Assembly: GCA_026770585.1 (NCBI GenBank)
Contig: MU646379.1
Span: 440,538-461,377, forward strand
Direction of reading: 5' to 3'
Length of the DNA: 20,840 bases
Source: Baffinella frigidus
Lineage: Eukaryota; Cryptophyceae; Cryptomonadales; Baffinellaceae
Shown: piece by piece, positions 7,738 to 16,609 of the stretch
Layout of the letters: every line of letters starts with the position of its first letter
How positions within the stretch are numbered: the first letter of the stretch is position 1
The notes under the pieces: generated by a model
Database searches by the model: none
What the model saw: only the letters and a program-made list of their open reading frames with translations
What the model was told of the DNA's origin: nothing
Made by a program: the position numbers and the translations under genes

Positions 7738-7830
7738 CAATATTATATACACCTCTACAACGTTATACACCCCTCTACAACATTATATACACACCTACAA
7801 CGTTATAAACACCTCTATAACATTATATCG
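7738..7830. repeat. Minisatellite of CTACAACATTATATACAC units, second array
   Basis: Four to five imperfect units in front of the intact exon's CGTGCAG acceptor. Confidence 0.85.
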
Positions 7831-7835
7831 TGCAG

Positions 7836-7937
7836 GTGGTGGTGATCATGAAGGAGCACCAGCGAAGCGGAGAGGAGACGACAGGGATCGTCATGAGGCT
7901 CCTGACCAACTCTGCCAACCACCCGCGCGGGATCAAG
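7836..7937 (+). CDS. YwbE-like first domain exon, intact copy E
   Basis: 34 codons, phase 0 at both ends, acceptor CGTGCAG, donor GTATGT at 7938. Residues TTGIVMRLLTNSANHPRGIK hold the family's most conserved stretch. Of five copies it is the only one with a full 3' half and donor. Confidence 0.75.
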
Positions 7938-10570
7938 GTATGTCTCTGCCTGAGTTCTATTCTGGCTCGTCCTAACGCCTTTCTTTCCGCCCTTTTGTAC
8001 TGAATGTCTGCTCTCGAATACTTTTGAGGGCAAGCCAGAATAAAACTCAGGCAGCGCTAGAAGGTACCTGTGTAAAGTCACTCCTGCTCTCCCTACACGG
8101 GAATGTGTCCCCAGGGTACAGACGGGACACGCCACTTTTGAAACCGCCGGGTTTGGTGTGTTGTACCGGGACGCGACGGCCGTCTATTCCTCCTCCTGTC
8201 CAACTGCAGTAACCACCTTCGCTTCATCACGGTACACACGGGACACGCCACTTGTGGAACGTTCGGGTTTGGTGTGTCCAGCAAAGTTTTCGGTGTGTCC
8301 AGCACGGTTTTGAACGTGTCCAGCACGGTTGTTGGTGTGTCTATCACGGTTTTGAGTGCGTGGTGTGCCGGGATATGACGACTCTCTATTCCTCCTGGTA
8401 AGGAGATTACTCGAAATTAAGGACACGCACTGCCCTAGGGTCCTACTGTAAGCCCATGGCTAAGAGCATACGACCGCCCTAGGGGTGGTGCGTGTCCTTG
8501 ATTTCGAAAAACACCTGGTCGGTGGTGCCGGGGTACCTCGGTTGTAGGAAAACGCCCCCCCCCTGGGACTAGGGCAATACCTAGGGCCCTGTGGTGGTCC
8601 TAGGAAGGGGCGGTGTCTTACCTTCGAGGTAGCCCTGTATCTCGCACCTCACGCCACGAACCCCCCTGACCACGGATGCTTCCCTGCTCATGACCTCTAC
8701 CGGCGAGGTTTGTTACACACCGTATTGAATAATACGTGCATGAGCAGCTGGTGGTGGCGATGGTGGCAATGGAGCCAGCAGGGCCCACAACAGCCCATGC
8801 CGGCACCCCTGCTCAGACACAGCCTCGGTGGGGGTGCAGTCATGGCGGCCGTGTTGGTAGTGATACAGGTCTCTATTGTGGGGTTGTTTTGTTACGACAC
8901 CACGCACCTTAACATGTTGTACTGTAGGAAGGGACAGGACTAGGGTTATGGGAGGGCAGGGTGCAGGGTGCAGGGTGCAGGGTTTAGGGTATACGGAGCA
9001 GGTTGTACAGGTCTCTATTTTGGGGGGGCACAATGGTGTCCTGCTCTACACTTTGTGATAGCTTCACTTCCATGAACCACAACATGGTAAGGGGTGAGGG
9101 AGTCGTAGTAACAAAGCTCTCTCTCTTTCCTGGTGCAGGTGAGAATGCATACATGGCGGCCGTATCGGCAGAAAAAAACGTCTCTCGCTCTTTATCTCGC
9201 ACCCTGCGCCACAACCCCCCCTGACCAAGGGTGCGTTCCTGCTTTCCGAGTCGGTAGTGACAAACTTCTCTCTCTCTTTCCTGGTGCAGATGATGCTCTC
9301 CAACGGGCAAGTGGGGAGGGTGCGCCGCCTCGCAGACCAAACTGCGTGTAGCACCATCACAGGCAGCATGGCCGTGAAGTGGGGGCAATTAGCCTCCAGC
9401 GGAAAACAGCAGAAAAGTAGGGACAACAACCTGCACCATGCACCCTAAACCCTGCACCCTGAACCCTGCACCCTGTCCTCCCATAGCCCTACCTCTCCCT
9501 CCCTGCAGTACAACATGTTAAGTTGCGTGGTGTCGTAACAAAACAAACGTCTCTCTCTCTCTCTCCTGGTGCAGGTGATGCTCTCGAACGGGCAAGTGGG
9601 GAGGGTGCGCCGCCTCGCAGACGAGACCCCCCCCACCCCATCCACCACCAAGACCGCGACGCCAACCTCCTACCCACGCCCGGCCGAGCCTGTGGACGCG
9701 GGGGTCGATGGGAAGGGGGTGCTGGGCGCGCTTCCTATGAAGGGTGCTATGAAGGGTGCAGCGACCAAGGCGGTTCGCGTGAAGGCTGGCGGCGCAGCGA
9801 ACCCGGCGTTTGATGGCAACTGGGCAGCTGCGAACCAGGCTGCCGCTGCAGGCACTCGCCCGCCTCCTTTCAGGGGTGCCGCTGCGGGAGGACGCAAGAC
9901 TCCTGCGAAGCCTGTCGCGGCATCGAACCCGACGGTTCCGTTAAATTCTGGCGGTGCGGCAACCCCGACGTTTGACGGCGCGTGGGCAGCAGCACACGAT
10001 GTGTGGAGAGCAGCACCCGTCGTCAAGGCTCCCGATGCAGGGAATCAGCCGCCTCCTCCCAAGGGTGCCGCTGCGGGGGGGAAGACCCCTCGTGTGAAGG
10101 GTGCCGCGGCATCGAACCCGACGCTTCCTGTCAAGGCTGGCGGTGCAGCAACGCCGACGTTTGACAGTGTGTGGGCAGCAGCACACGATATGTGGGGCGC
10201 AGCGCCCGCCGTCACGGCTCCCGATGAGGGAGCCCAGACGCTTCCTGCGAAGGCTGTCGCTGCGGGAGGGCAGACGTTCTCTGTGAAGGCTGGACGAGCA
10301 GCGCCTCGGGCGGTTCCTGCGAAGAGTGCCGCTGCAGCGACTCAGGCGACGGGTGCCGCTGCATCCACGCACGCGGTTCCTGCAAAGGCCGGGACCGCAG
10401 CGAGCCAGGCGGTTCCCGTGAAAGTGCCCGTGAAGGCAGGCGGCGCAGCGATCCCGACGTTTGACGGCAGGTGGGCCGCCGCGAACCAGACGCCCGCCGT
10501 CAAGGCTGCCAAGGCGGCGGGCGCGGCGGCCGATCGCGCGTCGGCCGCGGAGCTGAGTGACTTTGCCGCG
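7836..10570 (+). CDS. YwbE-like (DUF2196) domain protein with Ala/Pro-rich tail, partial gene
   Basis: Two exons join in phase 0: 7836-7937 and 9575-10570, where the assembly gap cuts the frame. The first gives VVVIMKEHQRSGEETTGI up to NHPRGIK, followed by a GTATGT donor. The second starts VMLSNGQVGRVRRLADE after CTGGTGCAG. Together they match the bacterial YwbE/DUF2196 family (a basic DQRTGK-like region, LTNS..HP.GIKV, DGQVGRV). That family is about 60-70 residues, of unknown biochemical role, perhaps nucleic-acid binding. The N-terminal exon (the family's usual start) was not found. After the domain comes about 315 residues rich in Ala, Pro, Lys and Gly with four P(A/T)FDG-x-W-AAA motifs, at about 9804, 9967, 10155 and 10455. 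An alternative last exon is at 9290-9448. Family assignment is fairly sure; the function of the tail is unknown. Confidence 0.7.
7947..8054. repeat. Intronic hairpin just after the exon E donor
   Basis: CTGCCTGAGTTCTATTCTGG (7947) and the inverse CCAGAATAAAACTCAGGCAG (to 8054). It starts only 9 bases after the donor site. Confidence 0.7.
8114..8398. repeat. Local duplication with tandem GTGTCCAGCACGGTTTT units
   Basis: GGTACA(G/C)ACGGGACACGCCAC followed by GGGTTTGGTGTG occurs at 8114 and 8230. The second copy then carries about four units of a GTGTCCAGCACGGTT motif (8275-8355), and both end near CTATTCCTCCT. Confidence 0.7.
8411..8507. repeat. 97-bp palindromic element
   Basis: TCGAAATTAAGGACACGCAC at the left and GTGCGTGTCCTTGATTTCGA at the right, one mismatch over 20. 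The inner part has CCTAGGGTCCTACTGTA motifs shared with family B, but the ends are unlike B. Confidence 0.75.
8528..8639. mobile_element. MITE-like palindrome, family B, copy 7 (diverged)
   Basis: CGGGGTACCTCGGTTGTAGG to TTCGAGGTAGCCCTG-TA. Ends are mutated compared with copies 1-5. Confidence 0.65.
8640..9289. other. Intron of the YwbE-like gene with duplicated acceptor-like blocks
   Basis: Holds repeat D (8814-8945). TATCTCGCACC followed by CCCCCCTGACCA occurs twice (8639 and 9195). A CTCTCTCTTTCCTGGTGCAG block occurs at 9119-9138, the same as the acceptors at 9289 and 9574, but here it is followed by non-YwbE sequence (GTGAGAATGCATAC). Confidence 0.6.
9290..9448 (+). CDS. Alternative YwbE-like last exon, short C-terminus
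   Basis: After CTTTCCTGGTGCAG the frame reads MMLSNGQVGRVRRLADQT and continues 35 more residues (including ITGSMAVKWGQLASSGKQQK) to a TAA at 9446-9448. Its first 17 codons match the exon at 9575, differing mainly at the first residue (M for V) and E to Q at the end. It enters in the same phase, so splicing exon E (7836-7937) to it would give a protein without the long Ala-rich tail. It could be a true alternative exon or a decaying duplicate; the open frame past the duplicated part favours the first only weakly. Confidence 0.5.
   Translation: MMLSNGQVGRVRRLADQTACSTITGSMAVKWGQLASSGKQQKSRDNNLHHAP
9425..9520. repeat. CACCCTAAACCCTG telomere-like/minisatellite stretch
   Basis: CCCTAAACCCTGCACCCTGA units followed by a C/T-rich tract ending CCTGCAG. 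Inverse relatives (GGTGCAGGGTTTAGGG) lie at 8955-8990. Confidence 0.7.
9575..10570 (+). CDS. YwbE-like second domain exon plus Ala/Pro-rich tail, cut by gap
   Basis: Starts VMLSNGQVGRVRRLADE in phase 0 and stays open for 332 codons to the gap. The tail is Ala-rich with repeats: GGAA-x-P-x-FDG-x-W-AAA four times, KGAAAGG or RGAAAGG twice, and AVPAK-type blocks. The three middle FDG motifs are spaced about 165-190 bases, the last one 300 bases further. No membrane segment or signal is seen. Strong third-position GC supports real coding use. Confidence 0.7.
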
Positions 10571-10716
10571 NNNNNNNNNNNNNNNNNNNNNNNNNNNNNN
10601 NNNNNNNNNNNNNNNNNNNNNNNNNNNNNNNNNNNNNNNNNNNNNNNNNNNNNNNNNNNNNNNNNNNNNNNNNNNNNNNNNNNNNNNNNNNNNNNNNNNN
10701 NNNNNNNNNNNNNNNN
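10571..10716. other. Assembly gap (146 N)
   Basis: Unknown bases; the gap interrupts the Ala-rich open frame. Confidence 0.99.

Positions 10717-10790
<74 letters not shown>
10717..10790. repeat. Run of 74 G next to the gap
   Basis: Homopolymer directly after the N run. It may be a sequencing or assembly artefact, or the edge of a G-rich repeat. It is followed by TGTAAGAGAG, which could be a splice donor or, in green algae, a TGTAA poly(A) signal, and by AATAAA at 10823. Confidence 0.9.
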
Positions 10791-10791
<1 letters not shown>

Positions 10792-10859
10792 GTAAGAGAG
10801 TCGGGAACGGCAACGGGGTAAAATAAATGCAGGTCGGCCACAACCCTCGTGAATCACGG

Positions 10860-10966
10860 CTATCCCCTAAGTGGCGAGGCGGTCAAAATTGACCGCCAAC
10901 AGGTCATGGGCAGGTCCTAGGGCCGTACGGTAGGGCGTATGAGCCTACTGGCCACTTAAGGGATAG
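10860..10966. mobile_element. 107-bp inverted-repeat element, family G, copy 2
   Basis: CTATCCCCTAAGTGGCGAGG to GGCCACTTAAGGGATAG, same length as 3498-3604. It directly abuts a family B MITE whose first bases it has replaced or overlaps. Confidence 0.8.
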
Positions 10967-11090
10967 GGGTACGTTGCTCATAAGAAAGCGCACCCCCCCT
11001 AGGACCACCGTAGGGCCCTAGGCATAGCCCTATTGGTGGGTCCTAGGAGGAGGCGCTTTCTTATGAGCGAGGTACCCCTGTTCCCCTGTA
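10967..11090. mobile_element. MITE-like palindrome, family B, copy 8
   Basis: GGGGTACGTTGCTCATAAGA to ATGAGCGAGGTACCCCTG, then an extra TTCCCCTGTA. The left tip is lost at the junction with the 107-bp element. Confidence 0.78.
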
Positions 11091-11099
11091 CTGGTGAAC

Positions 11100-11220
11100 T
11101 ACAGGAGTACCTCGCTCATAAGAAACCGCCCCCCGCTAGGACCCTACAGTAGGACCATGCATGGGGCCCTATGGCGGTCCTAGGGGGGTGGGCGTTTCTT
11201 ATGAGCGAGGTACCCCTGTA
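11100..11220. mobile_element. MITE-like palindrome, family B, copy 9
   Basis: TA-CAGGAGTACCTCGCTCAT to ATGAGCGAGGTACCCCTG-TA, 121 bp including the TA flanks, 9 bp from copy 8. Confidence 0.87.
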
Positions 11221-11303
11221 CGCTGGGTGATGCATACTAGCCAACGTCACGTATTCATCGCCGGCCGTTCGCTTTCCGCACCCTACATGTAACCCCTAGA
11301 CCC

Positions 11304-11391
11304 TGTTGATCCAGAGGATCGCGCTCGCCCACACACCGAACCCAAGTCAGCCTTTATGAGGCTCATGATATCCCATGGGTGGAACAAATCT
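11304..11391. repeat. ~85-bp direct repeat, copy 1 (copy 2 at 17137-17217)
   Basis: TTGATCCAGAGGATCGCGCT and the following bases through CAGCCTTTATGAGGCTCATG match 17137 onward with few changes. One copy lies upstream of the TIR-SAM gene and the other directly before its first SAM exon. Confidence 0.8.
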
Positions 11392-11419
11392 TATCCCGCC
11401 AGGTATTTGATTTAAATGC

Positions 11420-11687
11420 TTCGGAGTTCCCGAATCAACGAAATTTACTACACAATTGGCCAAATCCAGTCACTTCCGGGGTGAAGATCCTAGTGCTCGC
11501 CCTGAAGCGAGGATGGCGTTTGTCTTGGTGGAAACGCCCTCGAAGAGCGCTGCGCACCGAGACAAAAGTCGAGAGTGGGACGTCTCAAAGCAAAAGTGGA
11601 ACCTCTGTTAACTTAAGAAGTAACAGTGGAGTCCAGCCCCGGACGTGCTAACGTGTAGTAAATGTCGTACATTTGGGGAACTCCGAA
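11420..11687. mobile_element. 268-bp element with ~34-bp inverted ends, family E-related
   Basis: TTCGGAGTTCCCGAATCAAC followed by GAAATTTACTACAC at the left; GTGTAGTAAATGTCGTACAT followed by TTGGGGAACTCCGAA at the right. It lies about 100 bp upstream of the chosen TIR-SAM start and contains an earlier in-frame ATG (11662), a reason not to start the gene there. Confidence 0.65.
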
Positions 11688-11790
11688 AATCAAATGGAAC
11701 CGTTTGGGCCGCGGGGAAAAGGACCTTCGCAGATGCATCCGGTCACATCAATGGGGTCACATCAATCCAACCCCCACAATTTCCGCGAAG

Positions 11791-12165
11791 ATGAGCGAGG
11801 ACCCCGCAGCAGGAGCAAACGATCCCGGCTGGCTCGAGGGCATCGAGAGCGAACTTGCGGAGCCAGCCCCCCGCAGAACGTCTTCAGTCGAAGTGCGGCA
11901 CCCGGAGGTGTCGGGGGAGACTCCTGAGCTGGACCTGCCCGCGCTGAAGACCTTCTCGCTCCGCGGGATGCTCCTTCACCTCATGCTGAGCTACAGGGTG
12001 GCGACCGAAGGCGTGGGCAAGGGCAACGGGATCGTCAAGGACCTCTACGACGAGCTGCTCCGCCTCTCCGTAGAGGGATCGCCAGAGCTGCATCTGCCGG
12101 GCTCGGCCCTCGGGAAGTTTCCGTACTTCCTGAAGCAGCCGAGCCTGCTGAACCCCGAGAAACAG
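11791..12165 (+). CDS. TIR-SAM exon 1: N-terminus and start of TIR
   Basis: 125 codons from ATG 11791 (MSEDPAAGANDPGW). It is acidic and probably disordered to about residue 55. Then come TFSLRGMLLHLMLSYRVATE (first strand of the TIR fold) and IVKDLYDELL (first helix). Ends EKQ with a GTTCTC donor, phase 0. The following intron starts with a CCCTAAA array 12 bases after the donor. Confidence 0.7.
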
Positions 12166-15100
12166 GTTCTCTGCATTCCTAAACCCTAAACCCTAAACCC
12201 TAAACCCTAAACCCTAAACCCTAAACCCTAACCCTAAACCCTACACCCTGAACCCAAAACCCTTTCCTTGCTTTCCTCACAGCAACACAAGACACCACGG
12301 TTTGCCCTGTGAACTCAACAGCGCAATGACACACGGGGGAAATGTCGGAAGCGGTGTGCTCAAAGCCATTTTGACCATGAAATGCGTCTCGCGCAGGCGG
12401 GGCAGGTGAAAGTGTTCTGGGACAAGAAGTGCTTGCTGGACGCCAAGAGCTGGCTGGAGGGCTTCGTGCTGGGCCTCTCACACTCGATGGTCATTGTGCC
12501 GCTCCTTTCCGCCAACGGTATGCCCCGCCTATCCTCTAGCTCTGCCTCCCACGGTTTGGTCTTGCCAATTTGGCGAGACCGGCAGTCAATCCCCAGGGGG
12601 TTGGTGCAAATCCGTCAACTTTTGGAGTGGAAATGATCGGTCAACCCGAGTCAGGCGGAACTAGATCGTGTTCCTCTTCACCCTCAGTTTAGGGTTGAGG
12701 AGGCTCCCCCAACCACACACCCTAAACCCTATTTATCTTCACCCGAACCCCTAAACCCTAAACCCTATGCCTCTTCAACCTAAACCCTGAGCCTAAACCA
12801 TAAACCCTTTCCCTCGTCACCCTTAACCCTGAATCCTAAAACTTCATCCTACACCCTATACCCTACACCCTGTGAGCTGCGAGAATCCTGAATCCGCATG
12901 TGCCTCCCGAACCATGCGACCCAACGGCAACGACGAAGCAAGAGCATCGAAGGGGTCGGGACGGGCGCAGCGGCTTGATAGTTCACCCTCACCCCTCACC
13001 CCTCACTCCTCGCCCGTAAACCCTAAACCCTAAACCCTAACCCCTCAACCCTCAACCCTAACTCCTAGCCCCTAACCCCTAACCCCTAAACCCTCACCCC
13101 TAACCCCTAACCCCTAACCCCTAACCCCGAAACCCTAAACCCTAATCTCATCTCCATAAAAGTATTAATTAATTGCTTTTTGCGCAACGAAATTTACTGC
13201 ACAAATACTTTACTATTACTTTTATGAGCGAATCGTGTAGTAATTTTCGTTGCCCCAAAGCAATTAATTAATACTTGTATGGAGATTAAATCCCTCAACC
13301 ATGACCTGTACAGGCACGACAGGGTCCATCGGCGGAATGATCGGCCTGAAAGACAACGACTATGTGGACAATGTGCTGCTGGAGCTGATCCTGGCGTTGG
13401 AACTGCTCAACATTGGTCACACTTCCGTGCAGGTCCTCCCCTGCCTGAGAAAACCTGGGCCCGCCACAGAATACATTTAGAGCAGAAGCCCAGTACAAAA
13501 GGGCAATTAAAACACGTTTATGACGAGCCCAGTTTGCGCAGGCAGAGCTCGAGGTCAGCCATTAGTGTGGCGTCTGTGTAGCAGCGTTGGAGGTTGAGAT
13601 ATGTGGCGGGGGGCGACCCGTAGCTCAAGAAGAGCTGAGCGGCCCGAATGTTGTCCATGATGGGATAAGCTTTTTCGTTCGGCAGGCGCTATTTTAATGG
13701 TCAAATTCGCCATCTTAGCCTCGAAAGAGCTGTACCGTAGCAACAGAAACACCCATAAGATAGCCACACGGTTCGATCTGACGAACGAGGGTGCAGGCAA
13801 TCCTCCCTGTGTTGATTGGGGAGTTCGACGGCACCAAGTTCAAGGAGTTCGACTTCAAAATCATCGATCAGCTCCCCGACGTGCCCTCCCAGGTGCCACT
13901 CAAGGCTGAACGCAGGACTAGGTTTAAAACCTGCTTCTTCCTAAAAGTCGCAGTTCTGACGGGGCGGTCACGTGGCCTCCGGAAACTCGGGGGGGGTACG
14001 TGACCAACTTCAGCACAAATTATACAACCAGCTGACAACGACATTTAAAAATAGTCCCTTTTCTGGTCTCGAGTGGTCCACACGAGGTTATTTTATTGCA
14101 CAATTTAAAACCCGGGGTTTAAATTATTTAGTAATTTTCTTGTGTTTGGTCGGATAGCGGCTGGCAAAACCACCCAGTTTGACCATGTACCCTGAACCAG
14201 GCTACCAACGCCCGCGCGGGGTACATCATGAAACAGCTGGGCCTACCGGAGGACGCGATCGAGAGTATGAAGCTTCGCTCTGTCAAGTCCGTCGTCTTTC
14301 GCATCACCCAGATGCAAGGGGTAACCTTTCCTCCCCGCTGGATCCCCGCTAGAGCTCTAGAGTAGAGCACAGAGAGCAGAGCACTCCAACTAGAAACGTA
14401 CACGAAATGAAGAGTACCTGTCACTCCTCGATCTGCCGCACTCGGGTTGCCTGTCAGACTATTCTCAAGTTGACATGCTGGGTGTGCGGTACACATCCGT
14501 CAACGTTGGAGCAGAAAAGAGCCCGGGCTCGCCGAATTGGTGAGCCCAACTAGATTGAAACAGAGCTAGAAAGAGGGACCGGCAAGCACCGGAGTCTCCT
14601 CGACGGAGCTAGGAATCAGCCTAGTTGGGCGGAAGCGTGGTGTGTGTGCTCGTGTGCGGAGGTCTCAGGGAGGTCAAAAGGGTTTTTCTATTCAGTACAT
14701 CGCAATGCTCACATTCGGCTGTCTCACTGTCTGTCCACAGCGCACCAGCGTAGAAGTCACTCTCCTGCATCGTGCCGCGCTTGCATTGCGCCACTCACTG
14801 CTGCAGATTCAGATATTTGCGGGAGTTGAATCCCGCAGATGTGGGGACGTTCACGCCGCGTCAGTCGAATCTCATCCGGACGAGTATTCATGATAACTAC
14901 GCACCGGCAACGAAATTTACTGCACACACGCTTTGATAATTACTAGGATGAGCCATTTGTGGAGCAAATTTCGTTGCCGTGGAGTATTCATCGTAAACAC
15001 TCTCCGCGATTGAATCGCACCACACAGGTGAGCCTCAGCGAATCTGCGTCGCGGGGAGAGGCCGTCACTGCTTCCGCGACGCGCGTTCTCGAGACGGTCA

Positions 15101-16557
15101 GCCTTCCGCCGATCTCATGGGGAAACTCACTTCATTTGAAATTAGAGGGGGCCCAATCGACCTATTTTGTGTAGGCCTTGGGTGCCACATTTCAGGTAAA
15201 CATGTTGTTCCGATTGGAAAGTTGTAGCCCTCGAAATTCTGAGAAACTTTGCCATTGGAACCCCTGGGTGCCACATTTCAGGGAACGAGTTACAAGGGCT
15301 TTACCGTCATTCTGGGGTCCCGAGGCGGGCCCGTCAGGTCCACCGTGGGACGCTCTGGGCTGTAACTTTTGACCCAGAGGGCCGCTTTCACTTTTCTCAA
15401 CGGTTCTGGAATCCCCATGATGCCCTCTTCAAACCCGCTCATAGAATATAGGGCGCCAGAGGCCCGGAAACAAGCCCACCGTTTTAGTCAACTTTTCACG
15501 AACAAGGCGAGTTTTCGACATGCTTCTGTACTCCGCTCGAGATATTTCTTCGAGTGGGTTTGGAGAGGGCGTGATGAGGAATCCAGAACCGTCGAGAAAA
15601 GTGAAACCGGCCCAGGGGTTCAAAAGTTAGAGCACACATGTTTTTGGGATTTTCAGATTCCCATAGGAATGGCTCAAAGGGTTTGGGCCCCCTCTGAAAT
15701 TAAAGCATTTTAAAATTTAAATTTAAACGTTTTACCCTATTGAATCTTTCTTCACGTTTGTTTTAATATTACTAGTAAAGATCGTTCTGTGTAGTAAATT
15801 TTATTGCCGGAATATTTTAAATCAAAACAGCTTTCCCATCAGATCCAACGCGAAACCATGGGATTAACGAGCTGGCGTTGCTTTCGCATTAGGAAGATTC
15901 AACGTTTCGATTTAGATGGGAATACACGCGCTGACGTTGGTTTCACATTAGACCATACGATCGGAGGTGTTTCGGTTTGCTTTCGCCACGCGCGTCCTCG
16001 TGACGGTGGGCGGGCGGTAGTGTCCTGCAACACTTACAGTCTGCACCCGGAGGCGAAAAGGGCTACGTTTCGTGAAAAAATAAACAGTGTCTTCGTGAAA
16101 CGTTGCGTTTTTTTCACAAAAAGCGGCGAAAATTCGTGAAATTGACCGAACTTGTCGAAAAAGAGTCCAAATTTGAATCAAATTTGACGTCCGAAATGAA
16201 GAAACGGATTTAAAAGGACGTAGACCTTTTCGTATCCGGGTGCGGATCATTATTGTCAACGTTTGGAATCGTTTCATCGTTTTCGTGGCCTACAGATGCG
16301 AAAACCTCTTTACAATCTTGCTGATCTTCCGCCCTCTTCTAGGTGGTCAAGGCCATCAAGGACGTGCAGTCAGCGCCGGAGACATTCCAGTTTCAAATTC
16401 CGATGGGCGCCGAGGTGAACACACGCGCCACTAGTTCAAGTTTATTCCAACATGCCTCATGCCTATCCCCACTCGAAGCTAGACCGGGGACTTTGACCAA
16501 AACCGGAACCCGGATTTTTGGACCACCAAGTTGTATCGGACGAGTCTGCCGAGAGGT

Positions 16558-16609
<52 letters not shown>

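Larger units (their letters stand above)
7131..7937 (+). repeat. 411-bp tandem duplication carrying YwbE-like exon copies
   Basis: CATAACCGGCG(C/A)TATCCCGC starts at 7131 and again at 7542. Each unit then has a CCCTAAA-like stretch, one exon copy (7238-7318; 7643-7714), CTGACCAACTCTGA, a CTACAACATTATATACAC minisatellite and a second exon copy (7486-7541; 7836-7937). Only the last copy is complete. The third exon copy breaks off exactly at the unit junction at 7541/7542, which fits unequal exchange. Confidence 0.8.

Noticed and set aside
7333-7830. CRISPR array
   Set aside because: The short repeats are imperfect and directly tandem without unique spacers; the setting is an intron of a eukaryotic gene.
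9941-10857. Minus-strand frames with poly-Pro across the gap
   Set aside because: Shadow of the plus-strand Ala-rich exon, the N run and the G homopolymer.
12283-12310. Strong splice acceptor CCTTGCTTTCCTCACAG at about 12282 as start of TIR-SAM exon 2
   Set aside because: The frame that would continue from exon 1 meets a stop within ten codons, while 12406 gives the TIR motif in phase.
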